This document shows positions 1 through 10,207 of a stretch of 64,000 nt of DNA, in pieces. The DNA comes from Mangifera indica (Eukaryota > Streptophyta > Magnoliopsida > Sapindales > Anacardiaceae): contig NC_058147.1 of the NCBI RefSeq assembly GCF_011075055.1, positions 558,001-622,000 on the forward strand. The letters are read 5' to 3'. The stretch's first letter is position 1; every line of letters begins with the position of its first letter. The notes under the pieces are model-generated. The model did no database searches, was not told the origin of the DNA, and saw only the letters and a list, made by a program, of their open reading frames with translations. The position numbers and the translations under genes are program-made.

Positions 1-12
1 ATTTGAGATTTA

Positions 13-513
13 GGGGAAAGGACTATTTTTCACCCAATTTTTAGGTTATTTTCAAACTTATATCCATGGGAGATGAAAAATCCTTTTCCCACCTATGACT
101 AAATTACCGTCCAAATTTTCAGTTAGAGACAAGAGTAAAATCGTCATTTTACCTATAAACTTTAAAATTTTAAAATTTCACCATTTCCCCCTTCAGGTTT
201 TAAAAACAACACCTCACCTCTAGGGTTTGCTTCCTTCTCCGGTCACTACTGACGATGGACGCATTCCACTGATATCTCATCTCCGACTATAAAGGACGAC
301 GAAGAATGATCCTTTGTCGCCTAGATCTGAAAAAACAGACGAAGGACAACGCTTCGTCGTCCTTCGTTGTCACGTCTAGATGACGCAACGAGCGACGAGT
401 GGAGCGACAAAGAGAGACCTCTTCGTTGCACGGTGGAAAAAAAAGTTTTTCATCTCTCGTGGGTATACGTTTGAAAATGACCTAAAAATTGGATAGAAAA
501 TAGTCCTTTTCTC
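13..513. mobile_element. Mutator-like MITE, subfamily A, copy 1
   Basis: Terminal inverted repeats start GGGGAAAGGACTATTTTTCA on the left; the right end reads the complement (ATAGTCCTTTTCTC). The 9-bp flanks (4-12 and 514-522) agree at 7 of 9 positions, as expected for an old target-site duplication. Unit 2 has an uninterrupted sequence at the equivalent site near 8930-8950. The interior contains a stretch around 225-430 rich in GACGA/CGTCC words, like other members of the family. No long reading frame is present, so it is non-autonomous. Confidence 0.75.
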
Positions 514-2297
514 TTAGATTAATTATATTTGAATTAGATCTACCCCATTGTGTTTGATGACTGGAGGGTCAGAAAATGTGCACAAAAAGAAGAGAAAGGG
601 AAACCAGCCATATGCAAGTGGTGGCTCCGATCGGGGTTCCAGGTTCGAATAATTAAACTCTCAATTATTAGTATGTGGATCCAGAGGCAGCCTCATGAAT
701 CTTTTTTCATGATTTGAAAGCATCAACTAAATTTTATGCAACGTGCAGTTGATCCTTTTATCACTCTTCGCTATTCTTTTTGTTGTTTATTTTTCAATTA
801 TACTTAAATTATTGTATTGAAAAGATAAAGAAAGATAATTACGCTCCCCCAGCGTCAATCAAGTCTGAACTTTGACAAAGAATGTTATTTTTAATGAAAA
901 TAAAGATTCTTCGTAATTTTAATACAATTTTATTCCAACTTTCAGGGGCTATAAAGTTTGTTCAAGATCAGGGTTCATTTGCTTTAGATCAGACCAAAGT
1001 AAGATCTAATTTGAAATAGGTTTGAATTCAAAAAAAATTAATTCAAGATCAATGAATTGGATTTTGAACTCAGTTCGAATATAATATTATTTTAGATTTG
1101 TTTGAGCTAACTTAAATCTAATTTATTTTATGAAAACAAGTCGAATCATTATCTCAAATGTGGTTCAACCCAAAAAAGTTAATTCAAAACTGATAAGTTA
1201 AAATTCAAATTTGGCTCGAAAATATTTTATTTTAGATTTGGTTCGAACTAAATCTATTTTATTTTATAAAAATGAGTATTAAATCCGAGCAGATGGGACA
1301 ACCTTATTCAAGAGAATGGAAAATGATATTATAAACATCATAGTGAATTGAGGGTTATCTGAGATGTCTAGCTAAATGACACAAGCCACGAATTTTATAT
1401 GGTAAAGGAGTGGAGTTGATGGAAGCATCTTCAAAGGACAAATCATAAAGAAGTCTAAATTTTAATAGTAATGCTAAATCAGAAGTCTTTTCTTGTATTC
1501 AATAATAAAAAAGAAAAAGAGTTAAAGAGATTAATCCCATTAAAATTCATGATTCAGGCTTTAATCTTGAAGCATATATCCATATTAAAAGTCAACTTGG
1601 ATATAAAATAAAAGTAAAATGTACTAAGAAAAAGGGGTTTGAGGTTTAATCATGCATGTATGAAGAAGATAAGAAGGAAATTTGTTGATCCTTGCCACTA
1701 GAGATAACTTGAATAATAAAAATTGTGAGCATTTAAGTAACAATGAGGGTATGAACTCAAATCTTGTTAGCCGTATATCAAGATCAAATTAGATCAACTG
1801 AATCAGTTAATATTGTCTTTGTCTATGAATGTACAACATTTCTTATCAATTTTAGAGTTATAAGATATAAAAGATATAATCAAATATTTGACTCTTAACT
1901 TTCACGTCCCGACTAATCCTGACTAATCTACGAAGATGTCTTTTAGAACAAATTGAAGATATAATCTGGATTTTGAGAGCACTATCATGAACACACTACA
2001 AATGCAAATTGCAAATGACTTGATTATGCTCACGTCTGGGACAAGGATCCCACTTCTATAATTAAGGAACAAGTTACAAGAGGCCTTTGGCATGTGAAGA
2101 GATTTATATTTGCAGCGCAGAGGAAAGGGAAGGGTCCCCAACACACAAGATTTAAGTTACATGGCGCCCTGTGCCCTCCACACATTGCCAATCTTCAATT
2201 TTATCTCTTCGGCTTTCAGTGGTGCTCTTCAATGGCAAACTGACTAGCCAAAATCCCCTTACAAAAAATAAAATACTACCTAAAAAAGTGGCGAAGA
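514..2297. other. Gene-free flank upstream of SAUR copy 1
   Basis: No gene is supported here. Between about 556 and 720 a tRNA-like stretch carries a B-box-like GGTTCGAAT near 643, which could be a SINE relic. From about 950 to 1300 the sequence is low-complexity, repeating AT-rich words such as TTGAATT and TTCGAAT. The whole stretch recurs in unit 2 between about 8950 and 12,907, there interrupted by a MITE and a foldback element. Confidence 0.6.
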
Positions 2298-2603
2298 ATG
2301 AAACTGAGTGAGATTGTGGAGAGATGGAGGAAGAGAAAGAAAGGTCATTTTGCTGTGTATACAAAGGAAGGCAAAAGGTTTGTCGTGCCTCTATACTACT
2401 TGAATCACCCCATCTTCAGAGTACTATTAGAGATGGCTGAGGAAGAATTTGGCATAATGGCTAACAGACCACTCCAAGTTCCTTGTGAGGAAGAATTGAT
2501 GGGCAACATCCTCTCTTTGCTAAGAAGAAATGCCTCCGATGTCCATGAAAACTTGCAGGGTAGCTTCAATAGCATCTTTCTTTTCAATCTTTCATGCTCA
2601 TAA
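2298..2603 (+). CDS. SAUR-like auxin-responsive protein, copy 1
   Basis: This intronless 101-residue protein has the core of the SAUR (Small Auxin Up RNA) family. A short basic N-terminus is followed by GHFAVYTKEGKRFVVPLYYL (residues 15-34), then the IFRVLL-EEEFG segment and a PC-containing loop, the usual SAUR order. Length fits the family (about 90-130 residues). SAURs of the best-studied class bind and inhibit PP2C.D phosphatases and so promote plasma-membrane proton pumping and cell expansion; this role is known for the family and inferred here. The first ATG gives the expected N-terminus. It converges on OPCL1 copy 1, with 414 bp between the two stop codons. Copy 2 has one extra arginine, from an extra AGA triplet, and a few substitutions. 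Confidence 0.88.
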   Translation: MKLSEIVERWRKRKKGHFAVYTKEGKRFVVPLYYLNHPIFRVLLEMAEEEFGIMANRPLQVPCEEELMGNILSLLRRNASDVHENLQGSFNSIFLFNLSCS

Positions 2604-3017
2604 TCAACATCATCATCATCAAAATGTAGTTCCATTCATAAGATATTGAGGCTTCAGGAATGAATTCAAGTGTAGTTCCCGGGTTAAATATTGTATTTGT
2701 CTAGTCTGCGAAATTCTCCTTCATTTTTCATTGTCTCATGGCAAAATTCCAAAAAAGCGTATCCACGATTTGCTTGACTAATAGGTTTCCAGGGCCCAAA
2801 GAACATGAACGAGCCGGCAATTACACAATAAAGAGAAAGTATGCAGGATTTATCCTGATTGACTACATCCAGCAAAGTCAATTTTATTTCAAATCTCTTT
2901 TTACAATGAAAATTTAAAAAGGATCGTTATGGGTTAAGTCTAAATAGCTTGCAGGACTCACAAATAGAACTAACTAGTACTTCCAAGGATAAGTTTTCTG
3001 GTAAAAACATAAATTAT
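2604..3017. other. Intergenic space between convergent SAUR and OPCL1 stop codons, copy 1
   Basis: These 414 bp must hold the 3' untranslated regions of both the SAUR (+) and OPCL1 (-) transcripts. No other gene is seen. The equivalent stretch in unit 2 (13217-13627) is well conserved. Confidence 0.7.
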
Positions 3018-6000
3018 TCATAGTTTGGAGGTTGCAAGCTTGATTAGATCCTTTCTGAGAATCTTGCCAGAAGGATTCTTAGGGATCGCAGCCACAAATG
3101 CTACTCTTCGGACTCGCTTGTATGGAGCAACCTACAAATAAATTGCTTGTTATGACATTTCACTACTGATCTACAAACACTTGCACATCAGACAAACCTG
3201 TCTAGCAACAAAATCCATGACTGCAGCCTCTGATAAATCGCTTCCAGCTTTTCTTACAATGTATGCCATGGGATATTGCCCAACCTCCTTGTCAGGAAAT
3301 CTGAAATTCAACATACAACAACCAAACTCTTCAGTTTCATTCAGAATAGACACAAACGGTTTCGTAGGAATGAAGTTCAATTACAAAAGAGCTCTTATAA
3401 TGCAAGAAACGTACGGTATAACTGCAGCATCAGAGATCTCTGGATGAGTAAGTAACAAGGCTTCTAATTCTGCAGGAGGAACCTGCCACATTGAGATTTC
3501 AGAGTCAATAGCCACTAAAATGATAGTGAAAGAAGTGAAGTAAAATAATCAGTGTTCTGTTCACCTGATATCCCTTATATTTAATCAGCTCCTTCAGTCG
3601 ATCGACAACAAAAATGAAGCCATCCTTATCAATGTAGCAGAGATCACCAGTTCTCAACCATCCTTCCGAATCAAGTGTCGATGCAGTAGCTTCTTCATTA
3701 CTAAAATAACCTGCAACAATCGCACAAAAAGTAATATTCATCAGAAGAAATGTATTAAATAGACAGAATTATACCATTTCTATAGCCATGGATTGCACAG
3801 CTAGCCTGGAATAAGCACCCAGCAATGGATTGTTTGACATGATTCTAAAAACATGATCATTCGGCAAAATGTACGGTTCAATGATCATGTTGCTACTTGG
3901 ACAAATAAACATATTAGATAGAATAAAAATATGTGCACACAGTCTTGAATACACAATTAAATATATATATGACATATCATCATAAATTTTAAGAGATATT
4001 TTGTCCTCGTCTATGCACTCAATTACTCAATTATATGATAAAAAATTATATATGTACTAATTATGTACTTAAAACTATGTACAAAACATTGTTCAAACTA
4101 AAAAAATAATTAAATATCAATGCTTGCAATTGCTCACCAACATTTACCAGAATAACGATGGGCAAGTACTTACATTGCGCAAAAAATGGATCAAAGATTG
4201 TTTAGAAACTGATAAAACAAATACTCACACGAAAGAAAGAATACGCATAATTTCTCTTAGTTCACCCAAAACGAGTTACGTTTTACAAAGTTAACATTAT
4301 TTAATATTTCCTCACGTTTCTTCATAATGAATGCTATAAATTTATTATCACATTCATACAAGAGAATAATATGTTTATTTATAATAAGATTATCCCTAAA
4401 CCCTAAACTGTTTTAAGACTCTTATTATTAAATCAAATGATTATTATTTCTTAGAGAAATTATAATACTGCTCTACCAAAGATACTCGAATAAAAAATAA
4501 AAAAAGTCTTACATCTAATAAAATTAAGTAAAATGAGTGATAGATAAGTGTGTGGATTGGATCTTAACACAAGTGAATTGGTTTTGTGTAATATAATTTT
4601 TAATCTTTATAATTGTAAGTTCAATATATTTTGACATAGTATTAGAACACAAGTCAAATGACAGATCTAACACTCTAAAGTGTTCCTAGATACAAGTGAC
4701 AATATACCAACAAAAAAAAATTTAGTTGAACAACATATTTAATACCCTATGATAGTTGCACTTGAACGACTGAGCCAAAGAGTTTAATAGACTATAATGG
4801 TTGCACTTATATAGAGGTATTAAAGACTCAAATGAAAAAAAAAAAGAATCTCACATCTAATAAAATAAAATAAAATAAATGATATATAAATATACGAAGT
4901 AAACTAAAACACCAACTAATTGATTTTATATGGTAAAGATTTTAATCTCTACCCCATACGCATAATATATTTAGACAAAATGTGAATAGCATCTGACAGG
5001 TGACACCCTATCCGTTAAACAGGCTTCGAGGGCACTATCCTGACACTCCCACCCACTTGCGCCGATGAGCGAGACTCGCATGCGTTAGCATAATGTCTTA
5101 TGGACGAAGAATATTGCTATTACACCACAAACCAACAAGCGAAAAACAATAAATTGGCAAGGATCACAAGTAAGTCATTGTTATACCCTTCATGATAGGG
5201 GGCCCCCTAAGCCAAAGCTCACCCGTTTGGTTCACCGATAAAGCCTCACCACTATCCGGGTTCACAATCTTCGCCTCCATGCTTGCTGACAACATCCCGG
5301 CCGTTCCATACCTCCTACTCTCCTCTAACGTGTCCGTTGACGACCCTATTCCAGTTGACTCGGTCAAGCCATACCCCTGAAGAATTTTCACAGTCGGATA
5401 CTTCTGCACGAACCCTTCTATCACTTCTTTACTCAGCGGTGCCCCACCACACAAACAAGACTGCAACGAACTCAAGTCATACTTTGACTTTAACTGATCG
5501 GCGGAGTTTATCATTGCTACCAGTATTGGCGGCACAAGAGGCAAGTTCGTGACGCGGTATTTTGAAATCGCTGATAGCATCTCGTGCATATCGAATTTGG
5601 AGAGCACTACGATCGTCGTTCCGGATGCGATTAGGCCCATAGCAAACGCTGCTAGACCATAGATGTGAAACATAGGAACAGTACATATGAACGTCTCTTG
5701 TGCTCCGTCTGAAGTGAAGCGCCTAACAATGGTTTCTATCATTGCTATGAGATTACGATGAGACGACACCACACCCTTGCTAGCGCCGGTTGTACCAGAC
5801 GAATACAGGAGAGTCGCTGTATCATCTTGGCTGACTCGGTCTCTAACTCGACTTCCAGTCGGTTCCTTTGTCATCATTTCCTGTAAAGTAGTCAAAATCT
5901 TTGCTTCAGGAGTGATGCTTTCTGGGTCTTCGAGGAGTACGACTGGAAGCGAGGACCCGGCGAGTTTGGGGATGAGTTCTTTGATAGTGAAAGCAACTAC

Positions 6001-6405
6001 AGGTTTTGAATCGGTGATTTGCTTGGCGATTTCTCCACGAGTGTTGAGAGGGTTTGTGGTGGTGATAATGGCACCGAGAGACATCACAGCGAGACAGACG
6101 ATGGGAAAGAAAATCGAGTTAGGGGAGAGGAGGAGGATGACGTGACCTTTTCGAATACCCATGTCGGAGAGACACGTGGCGACAGAATCAACCGCTCTCC
6201 AGAGGTCGGAGAAGGTGATCTGGCGGCCTGTGCTGGCGTCGATGAAGGCGACGTTGCCATGGTGAGGCCTGGAAGAGATGAATGTTGTAACGTCAAGTGA
6301 ATGGTTCTTCGGGAGAGGGGTTGGCTTGCGTTTGCTGTAGAAAATGGAGTTCGATTTGCAGAATCCGCTTTTTGGATCAACATTAATATTGCTGACTTGA
6401 GCCAT
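3018..6405 (-). CDS. OPCL1: OPC-8:0 CoA ligase 1 (peroxisomal 4CL-like acyl-CoA ligase), copy 1
   Basis: Five exons (5187-6405, 3565-3710, 3415-3482, 3198-3300, 3018-3131) join in phase with GT-AG introns to give 549 residues. The enzyme activates 3-oxo-2-(2'-pentenyl)cyclopentane-octanoic acid (OPC-8:0) with ATP and CoA before beta-oxidation to jasmonic acid. Visible motifs are the AMP-binding box [10 protein letters not shown] (202-211), GELWLRG (395-401), the hinge/ATP segment TGDLCYID, and PSGKILRK with the catalytic Lys near 535. The C-terminus is SKL, a PTS1 peroxisomal signal. The whole protein follows Arabidopsis OPCL1 (At1g20510) closely as remembered, including the start region ending in SGFCKSNS and DVTTFISS. 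The ATG at 6405 is chosen on that basis. Intron 1 (3711-5186) is large and repeat-filled. A related 4CL-like peroxisomal ligase remains possible but less likely. Confidence 0.93.
4500..4960. repeat. Degenerate direct repeats in OPCL1 intron 1, copy 1
   Basis: The motif CACATCTAATAAAA with a similar AT-rich continuation occurs near 4511 and again near 4852, about 340 bp apart. Unit 2 has the same pair near 15,170 and 15,515. Motifs of this kind occur in plant LTR and TRIM ends, so this may be a decayed element, but no terminal structure is clear. Confidence 0.4.
4983..5145 (-). mobile_element. SINE-like tRNA-derived head in OPCL1 intron 1, copy 1
   Basis: Read on the minus strand, which is also the OPCL1 sense strand, this segment has an A-box-like GGTGTAATAGC (5116-5126) followed about 35 bases later by a B-box-like TGCGAGTCTC (5071-5080). 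This is the spacing of a pol III internal promoter as in plant SINEs such as Au. It is less AT-rich than its surroundings. The 3' end is not clear. The same segment lies in unit 2 (about 15,645-15,805), so insertion predates the duplication. Confidence 0.5.
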
Positions 6406-6672
6406 TTGATCGATTTCTGCCTTTCTGAACTCTGAGCTTCAGTTTGTTTTGAACGCCGTCCTGTATCAGATAGACATAGATGGGCGAGAAGGCTTTGACT
6501 GCTTAGTTTTGGCCTTCGTTGGCGTGCGCACATTTGCCCGTGTTTTGTGGAAATAGAATTTTCACTGATTAATCGTAGCCGTTCGATACTTCCATTCATG
6601 GGCTGACAGTGCGAATTGTGACTCATAAGTCATAATCAGACAAGGACTGTCTGTGAAACAAGTCCATTTGTT

Positions 6673-6678
6673 CACGTG
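6673..6678. promoter_or_regulatory. G-box CACGTG upstream of OPCL1 copy 1
   Basis: A palindromic CACGTG lies 268 bp upstream of the OPCL1 ATG. The same core and flanks occur 274 bp upstream of copy 2 (17335-17340). G-boxes are targets of MYC2-type bHLH factors, which activate jasmonate synthesis genes; that regulation is inferred. Confidence 0.5.
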
Positions 6679-6736
6679 CAAATCATGACAGATTGTTAAT
6701 TTTCTAACATGCCCATGTGGATGAGTGTTAGATGTC

Positions 6737-7556
6737 GGGGAAAAGTACCATAGCCCACTATTTTTTAAGTCATTCTTAAACCTATTCTTACATAAGAAAA
6801 AAAAAAAAAATTTTCTCACTTATTATCAAACAAACATCAAAATTTTCGGTTAAAGATAATAGGTAAAATTATTATTTTAATTATAAATTTTAAAACTTTA
6901 AAATTTTATCATTTTTTTCTTTAAGTTTTAAAAATTAACATTTCAACTCATCTTCAAAGTTTGAAAAGTTTAGATTTTACCTCTAAGATTTGTTTTCTTC
7001 TTCGGCCACCACCGACAACCGATGTATTTCATCGATCTCTCATATCTGACTATAAAGGATGACAAAAAACTACCCTTCGCCTTTTAGATCTGGACTACGA
7101 AGCATCGTCCTTTGTTTAGAGTGACGAATATATCTCTGTCTCTTCATCGCACCATCGTAGTCGCACCAGGAGAAGGAGGAGGCAGGTGACGATGCCAGAG
7201 ATGACGTTAGAAGATAAAATTGAAGAATGGGGGTGAAGCTGCTATTTTTGAAAGTTATGGAGGCGACTACGTTTTGAAAAATATGAAAACTCTAGGTTTG
7301 AGGGTAAAAATGTTACTTTTCAAAGTTTAAAAACTTTAGATAACAGTAAAATATTAGTTTCTAAAACCTAAGGGGGGTGAAAAGTAATAAATTTTATAAT
7401 TTTTTAACATAAACAGTTAAATGACTATTTTACCTCTCCTTTTAACAAAAAAAATTAATTGAAGTTTATCTACGAATGAGAAAAGAGGTTTTTCATCTCC
7501 TGTAAGTATAAGTTTGAAAATAACCAAAAAAATGGGTGGGAAATAGTCCTTTTCCC
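6737..7556. mobile_element. Mutator-like MITE, subfamily A, in the upstream region of OPCL1 copy 1
   Basis: The element starts GGGGAAAAGTACC and ends TAGTCCTTTTCCC. The 9-bp flanks TTAGATGTC (6728-6736) and TTAGATGTT (7557-7565) match at 8 of 9. Unit 2 contains the single unfilled site TTAGATGTT at about 17391-17399, so insertion followed, or was excluded from, the unit 2 lineage. The interior resembles the element at 13-513. It sits 332 bp upstream of the OPCL1 ATG, beyond the G-box, and has no coding capacity. Confidence 0.9.
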
Positions 7557-8165
7557 TTAGATGTTGTGATCAATTGTAGCTTTAAAAAATTATTTTTTAT
7601 GTATGATTAATATTTTTCATCCAGAATCAACTCTTTTTTAAGACCACCAAAATAATAGATAAAAAATCATTTTTTTTATAAATAGACCCAGAACTTTTTA
7701 AATATGGTAATTTAATACTTAAAAACGCATGAAATTTTTTAAAATCCATAGCCATATATCCGTATTTTAAAAAATTATGATTGTTACAGCATATATTTTA
7801 AAAGTATCATGATACTCTTAATCATGTGTAAAATAACATTCATACCTTTAATTTATTATATTATATTTAAATTTTTTAAGTAAATATTATCTTTTAAACT
7901 ATTGAAAGAATATTAGAAATTAAAAATGAAAAAAAAACACCTTTATATTAAAAAAAAAACCTTAAAATTTGTTATTAATACTTATAATATTTTGAAAAAT
8001 TATATTTATCCCAAAATTTTGATAATATATCTAGACATTTATTTTAATTTAGTTTCTATGGTAAGTAGAAATTCTAGATTGGTTGGGAATAATTGTTATG
8101 CCATAAAGTAAAGACATGGAATATGGAATCTCATTAATATAGAAGACTAAATTTGTCATGTTGAA
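7557..8165. other. AT-rich flank at the end of duplication unit 1
   Basis: No gene is supported. The sequence matches unit 2 at about 17,391-17,975 and is very AT-rich. Short open frames here do not look coding. Confidence 0.6.
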
Positions 8166-8598
8166 TTTTTCAATAAAGACCGACGATCTCCAGGCGACGT
8201 CTCTTCCTCCCCGGCGTCTCCTATTTTCAATCGTGCGACGTCTTCCCCTCCTAGGTATCGTTTTCGTCGATGATGACATTATACAACATCGGAAGTGCAC
8301 AACCAGAAGGAGAGGTCATCAGAGAGGGAGAGTAGATGCTTAAAGATCATCGGTCGTCACTAAAAAAATTGGATCTGAAAGTTTGAAAATCCTAAGGGGA
8401 AAATATAATTTTTGAAAACTTTGGTTAGGGGGAAACTTTAGTTTTTAAAATTTAGGAGGGAAAAAAGAGATAAAATTTCAAGAGATTAGGATTTTATTAA
8501 TTTTAACTGTTCATAGATAAGTATTTGATATTATCAAAGTTAATAAGGGAAAATTTGAAAATGCAGCATACCTTGGGTGGGATATAGTCCTTTGGGCC
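8166..8598. mobile_element. Truncated Mutator-like MITE, subfamily B, at the duplication junction
   Basis: Only the right part is present. It contains the family's interior GACG-rich segment and ends in CCTTGGGTGGGATATAGTCC followed by TTTGGGCC, the subfamily B right terminus. The left terminus is missing: the element begins abruptly where homology to unit 2's right flank stops. The duplication breakpoint therefore appears to lie inside this MITE. Confidence 0.75.
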
Positions 8599-9083
8599 TT
8601 TATCAAATTCATCCCTGATTGGGCCACATAAAGCATGGATAAGAAGAAACAATTATTCTAATTATATAATCTATAAAGGTTCATAATCTATGTTGGTATC
8701 TGCGAATGACATTGATGTTAACAGTATTTTATGTCTATGTGCATGGATGGATTTGACCTTATCTTATTTGAATTGAATCTAAAACTAATTCAAAATCAGA
8801 TAAAATATAGTATATAATTTGAGTTTAAATTTAAATTCATATATAATATTTTAAAATATTATAAATAAAATAAATAATATTATTAAAGAGATAAATTAAC
8901 AAATAAATCTCGAATCAAATTAAAATTTAAATTTGAGACTAATTAGACTTGAATTTGATCTACCCCATTGTGTTTGATGACGGGAGGGCGGAAAATGTGC
9001 ACAAAAAGAAGGGAAAGGGAAACTAGCCATATGCAAGTGGTGGCTCCGATCAGGGTTCCAAGTTCGAATAATTAAACTCTCAA
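8599..9083. other. Intergenic, start of unit 2 flank
   Basis: No gene is seen. The part from about 8925 matches positions 1-12 and 514 onward of unit 1. The part from 8599 to 8925 has no counterpart in the window and should match sequence left of position 1. Confidence 0.5.
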
Positions 9084-10049
9084 GGCCAAACGACTATTTC
9101 CCACCCAAGGTATGCTGCAATCTCAAGTTTCCACCCTTTAACTATGAAAATATCAAATATCCACCCATGATCGGATAAATTTAACGAAACCCTAACCCCT
9201 GAAAATTTAATCTCATTTCTCCTCCTAAAAGTTTAAAAACTAACATTTTTTCCTAAGCTAAGTTTGAAAAGATCTCATTTTCCCTCCCTAGGGTTTAGTT
9301 TCCAAACCCTTTCACTTTCTCTGATGCCATTGCCGGCCATCTCCCCCTCCCGACGGTTTTTCTTCCACTGACGGCCCCCCTCAACTCCACCCCAACCCAT
9401 TCGACGCAGAGAGACGTCGTCTAGGAAGAGAAATCGTCTTCCCAGATGACAAAGACGAGATCAATTGGAAAGAGAAATCGTCTTTTTAGACGATGAAGGC
9501 GAGATCAATCGATCGATCTCATCTTCGTCGTCTGGGAAGACGATCATCTTCTTAGATGAAGACGACTCGTCTTCCCAGAGGACGACGAGTCGTCTCGTCT
9601 TCCTCTGGGAAGACAATCGTCTTCCTAGATGACGACGACGATTGGGAAGACGAAGAATTTAACGAAGTTCTTCGTCTTCCAAGGCTTCTCCAACGCCGAT
9701 CGGGGGTCCAAATGAGAGGAAAGAGATCACCGGAAGGAGAGGATGCTTCGGGAGGGAGAGGTCGTCGGCAATGGAGCCGGAGATGTCATCGGAGATTTCA
9801 AAACGAAACCCTAGCGTGAAACTGCTATTTTTTAAAACTTAGGCTAGGAAAAAATTTTAGTTTTTAAAGTTTAGGGGGGCAAAAATGGATTTTATTTTAG
9901 TTTATTTTTAATATTATAGAAAAAATGACGATTTTACCTTTACCACCATTAATTTTAACTACTCATAGGTGGGTGTTTGATATTTCCATAATTAAATAGT
10001 GGAAACTTGAGATTGCAACATACCTTGGGTGGGAAATAGTCGTTTGGCC
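9084..10049. mobile_element. Mutator-like MITE, subfamily B, with exact 9-bp target duplication
   Basis: Terminal inverted repeats of more than 35 bp begin GGCCAAACGACTATTTCCCA at both ends and are almost perfect. The flanks AACTCTCAA at 9075-9083 and 10050-10058 are identical. Unit 1 has one AACTCTCAA near 657-665, the unfilled site. A 9-bp duplication and long termini point to the Mutator superfamily. The interior (about 9400-9660) is dense in CGTCTTCC and GGAAGACG words that pair with one another. An 87-codon open frame (9556-9819) crosses this interior but resembles nothing known. Confidence 0.95.
9400..9660. repeat. Internal GAAGACGA/TCGTCTTC inverted-repeat cluster of the MITE
   Basis: Within 260 bp the word CGTCTTCC or its complement GGAAGACG recurs many times in both orientations, giving many short stem possibilities. 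The same kind of interior, more decayed, occurs in the family members at 13-513, 18189-19471, 21109-21847 and 55054-55722. Confidence 0.65.
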
Positions 10050-10207
10050 AACTCTCAATTATTGGTATGTGGATCCAGAGGCAGCCCCATGAATCTTTTT
10101 TCATGATTTGAAAGCATCAACTAAATTTTATGCAACGTGCGGTTGATCCTCTTATCACTCTTCGTCTATTCTTTTTGTTGTTTATTTTTCAATTATACTT
10201 AAATTAG
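9783..10207. repeat. Local direct repeat, first copy (MITE right end plus flank)
   Basis: This 425-bp segment holds the last 267 bp of the MITE and 158 bp of adjacent flank. It recurs at about 10994-11418 with the same MITE end and the same flank. A foldback element separates the two copies. Confidence 0.85.

Larger units (their letters stand above)
1..8165. repeat. Tandem segmental duplication, unit 1 (left end outside window)
   Basis: This block matches unit 2 (8166 to about 17,975) in the same order and orientation: flank, SAUR gene, OPCL1 gene and downstream flank. Gene-to-gene offset is about 10.61 kb for SAUR (2298 versus 12908) and 10.66 kb for OPCL1 (6405 versus 17061). Similarity stops at about 8165, just after a stretch that unit 2 repeats near 17,950-17,975. 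The left end lies outside the window, because the match already holds at position 1. OPCL1 proteins differ at about 23 of 549 residues by eye, so the duplication is not brand new. The units differ by MITE insertions at 13-513 and 6737-7556 here, and at 9084-10049 plus the foldback block in unit 2. Confidence 0.93.

Noticed and set aside
556..720. Possible tRNA gene around GGTTCGAATAATT
   Set aside because: Only the B-box half looks tRNA-like; no acceptor stem or anticodon arm could be drawn. At most it is a SINE relic.
9556..9819. An 87-codon frame with Asp/Arg-rich sequence inside the MITE
   Set aside because: It follows from the GACGA/CGTCTTCC repeats; the other MITE copies do not keep the frame.
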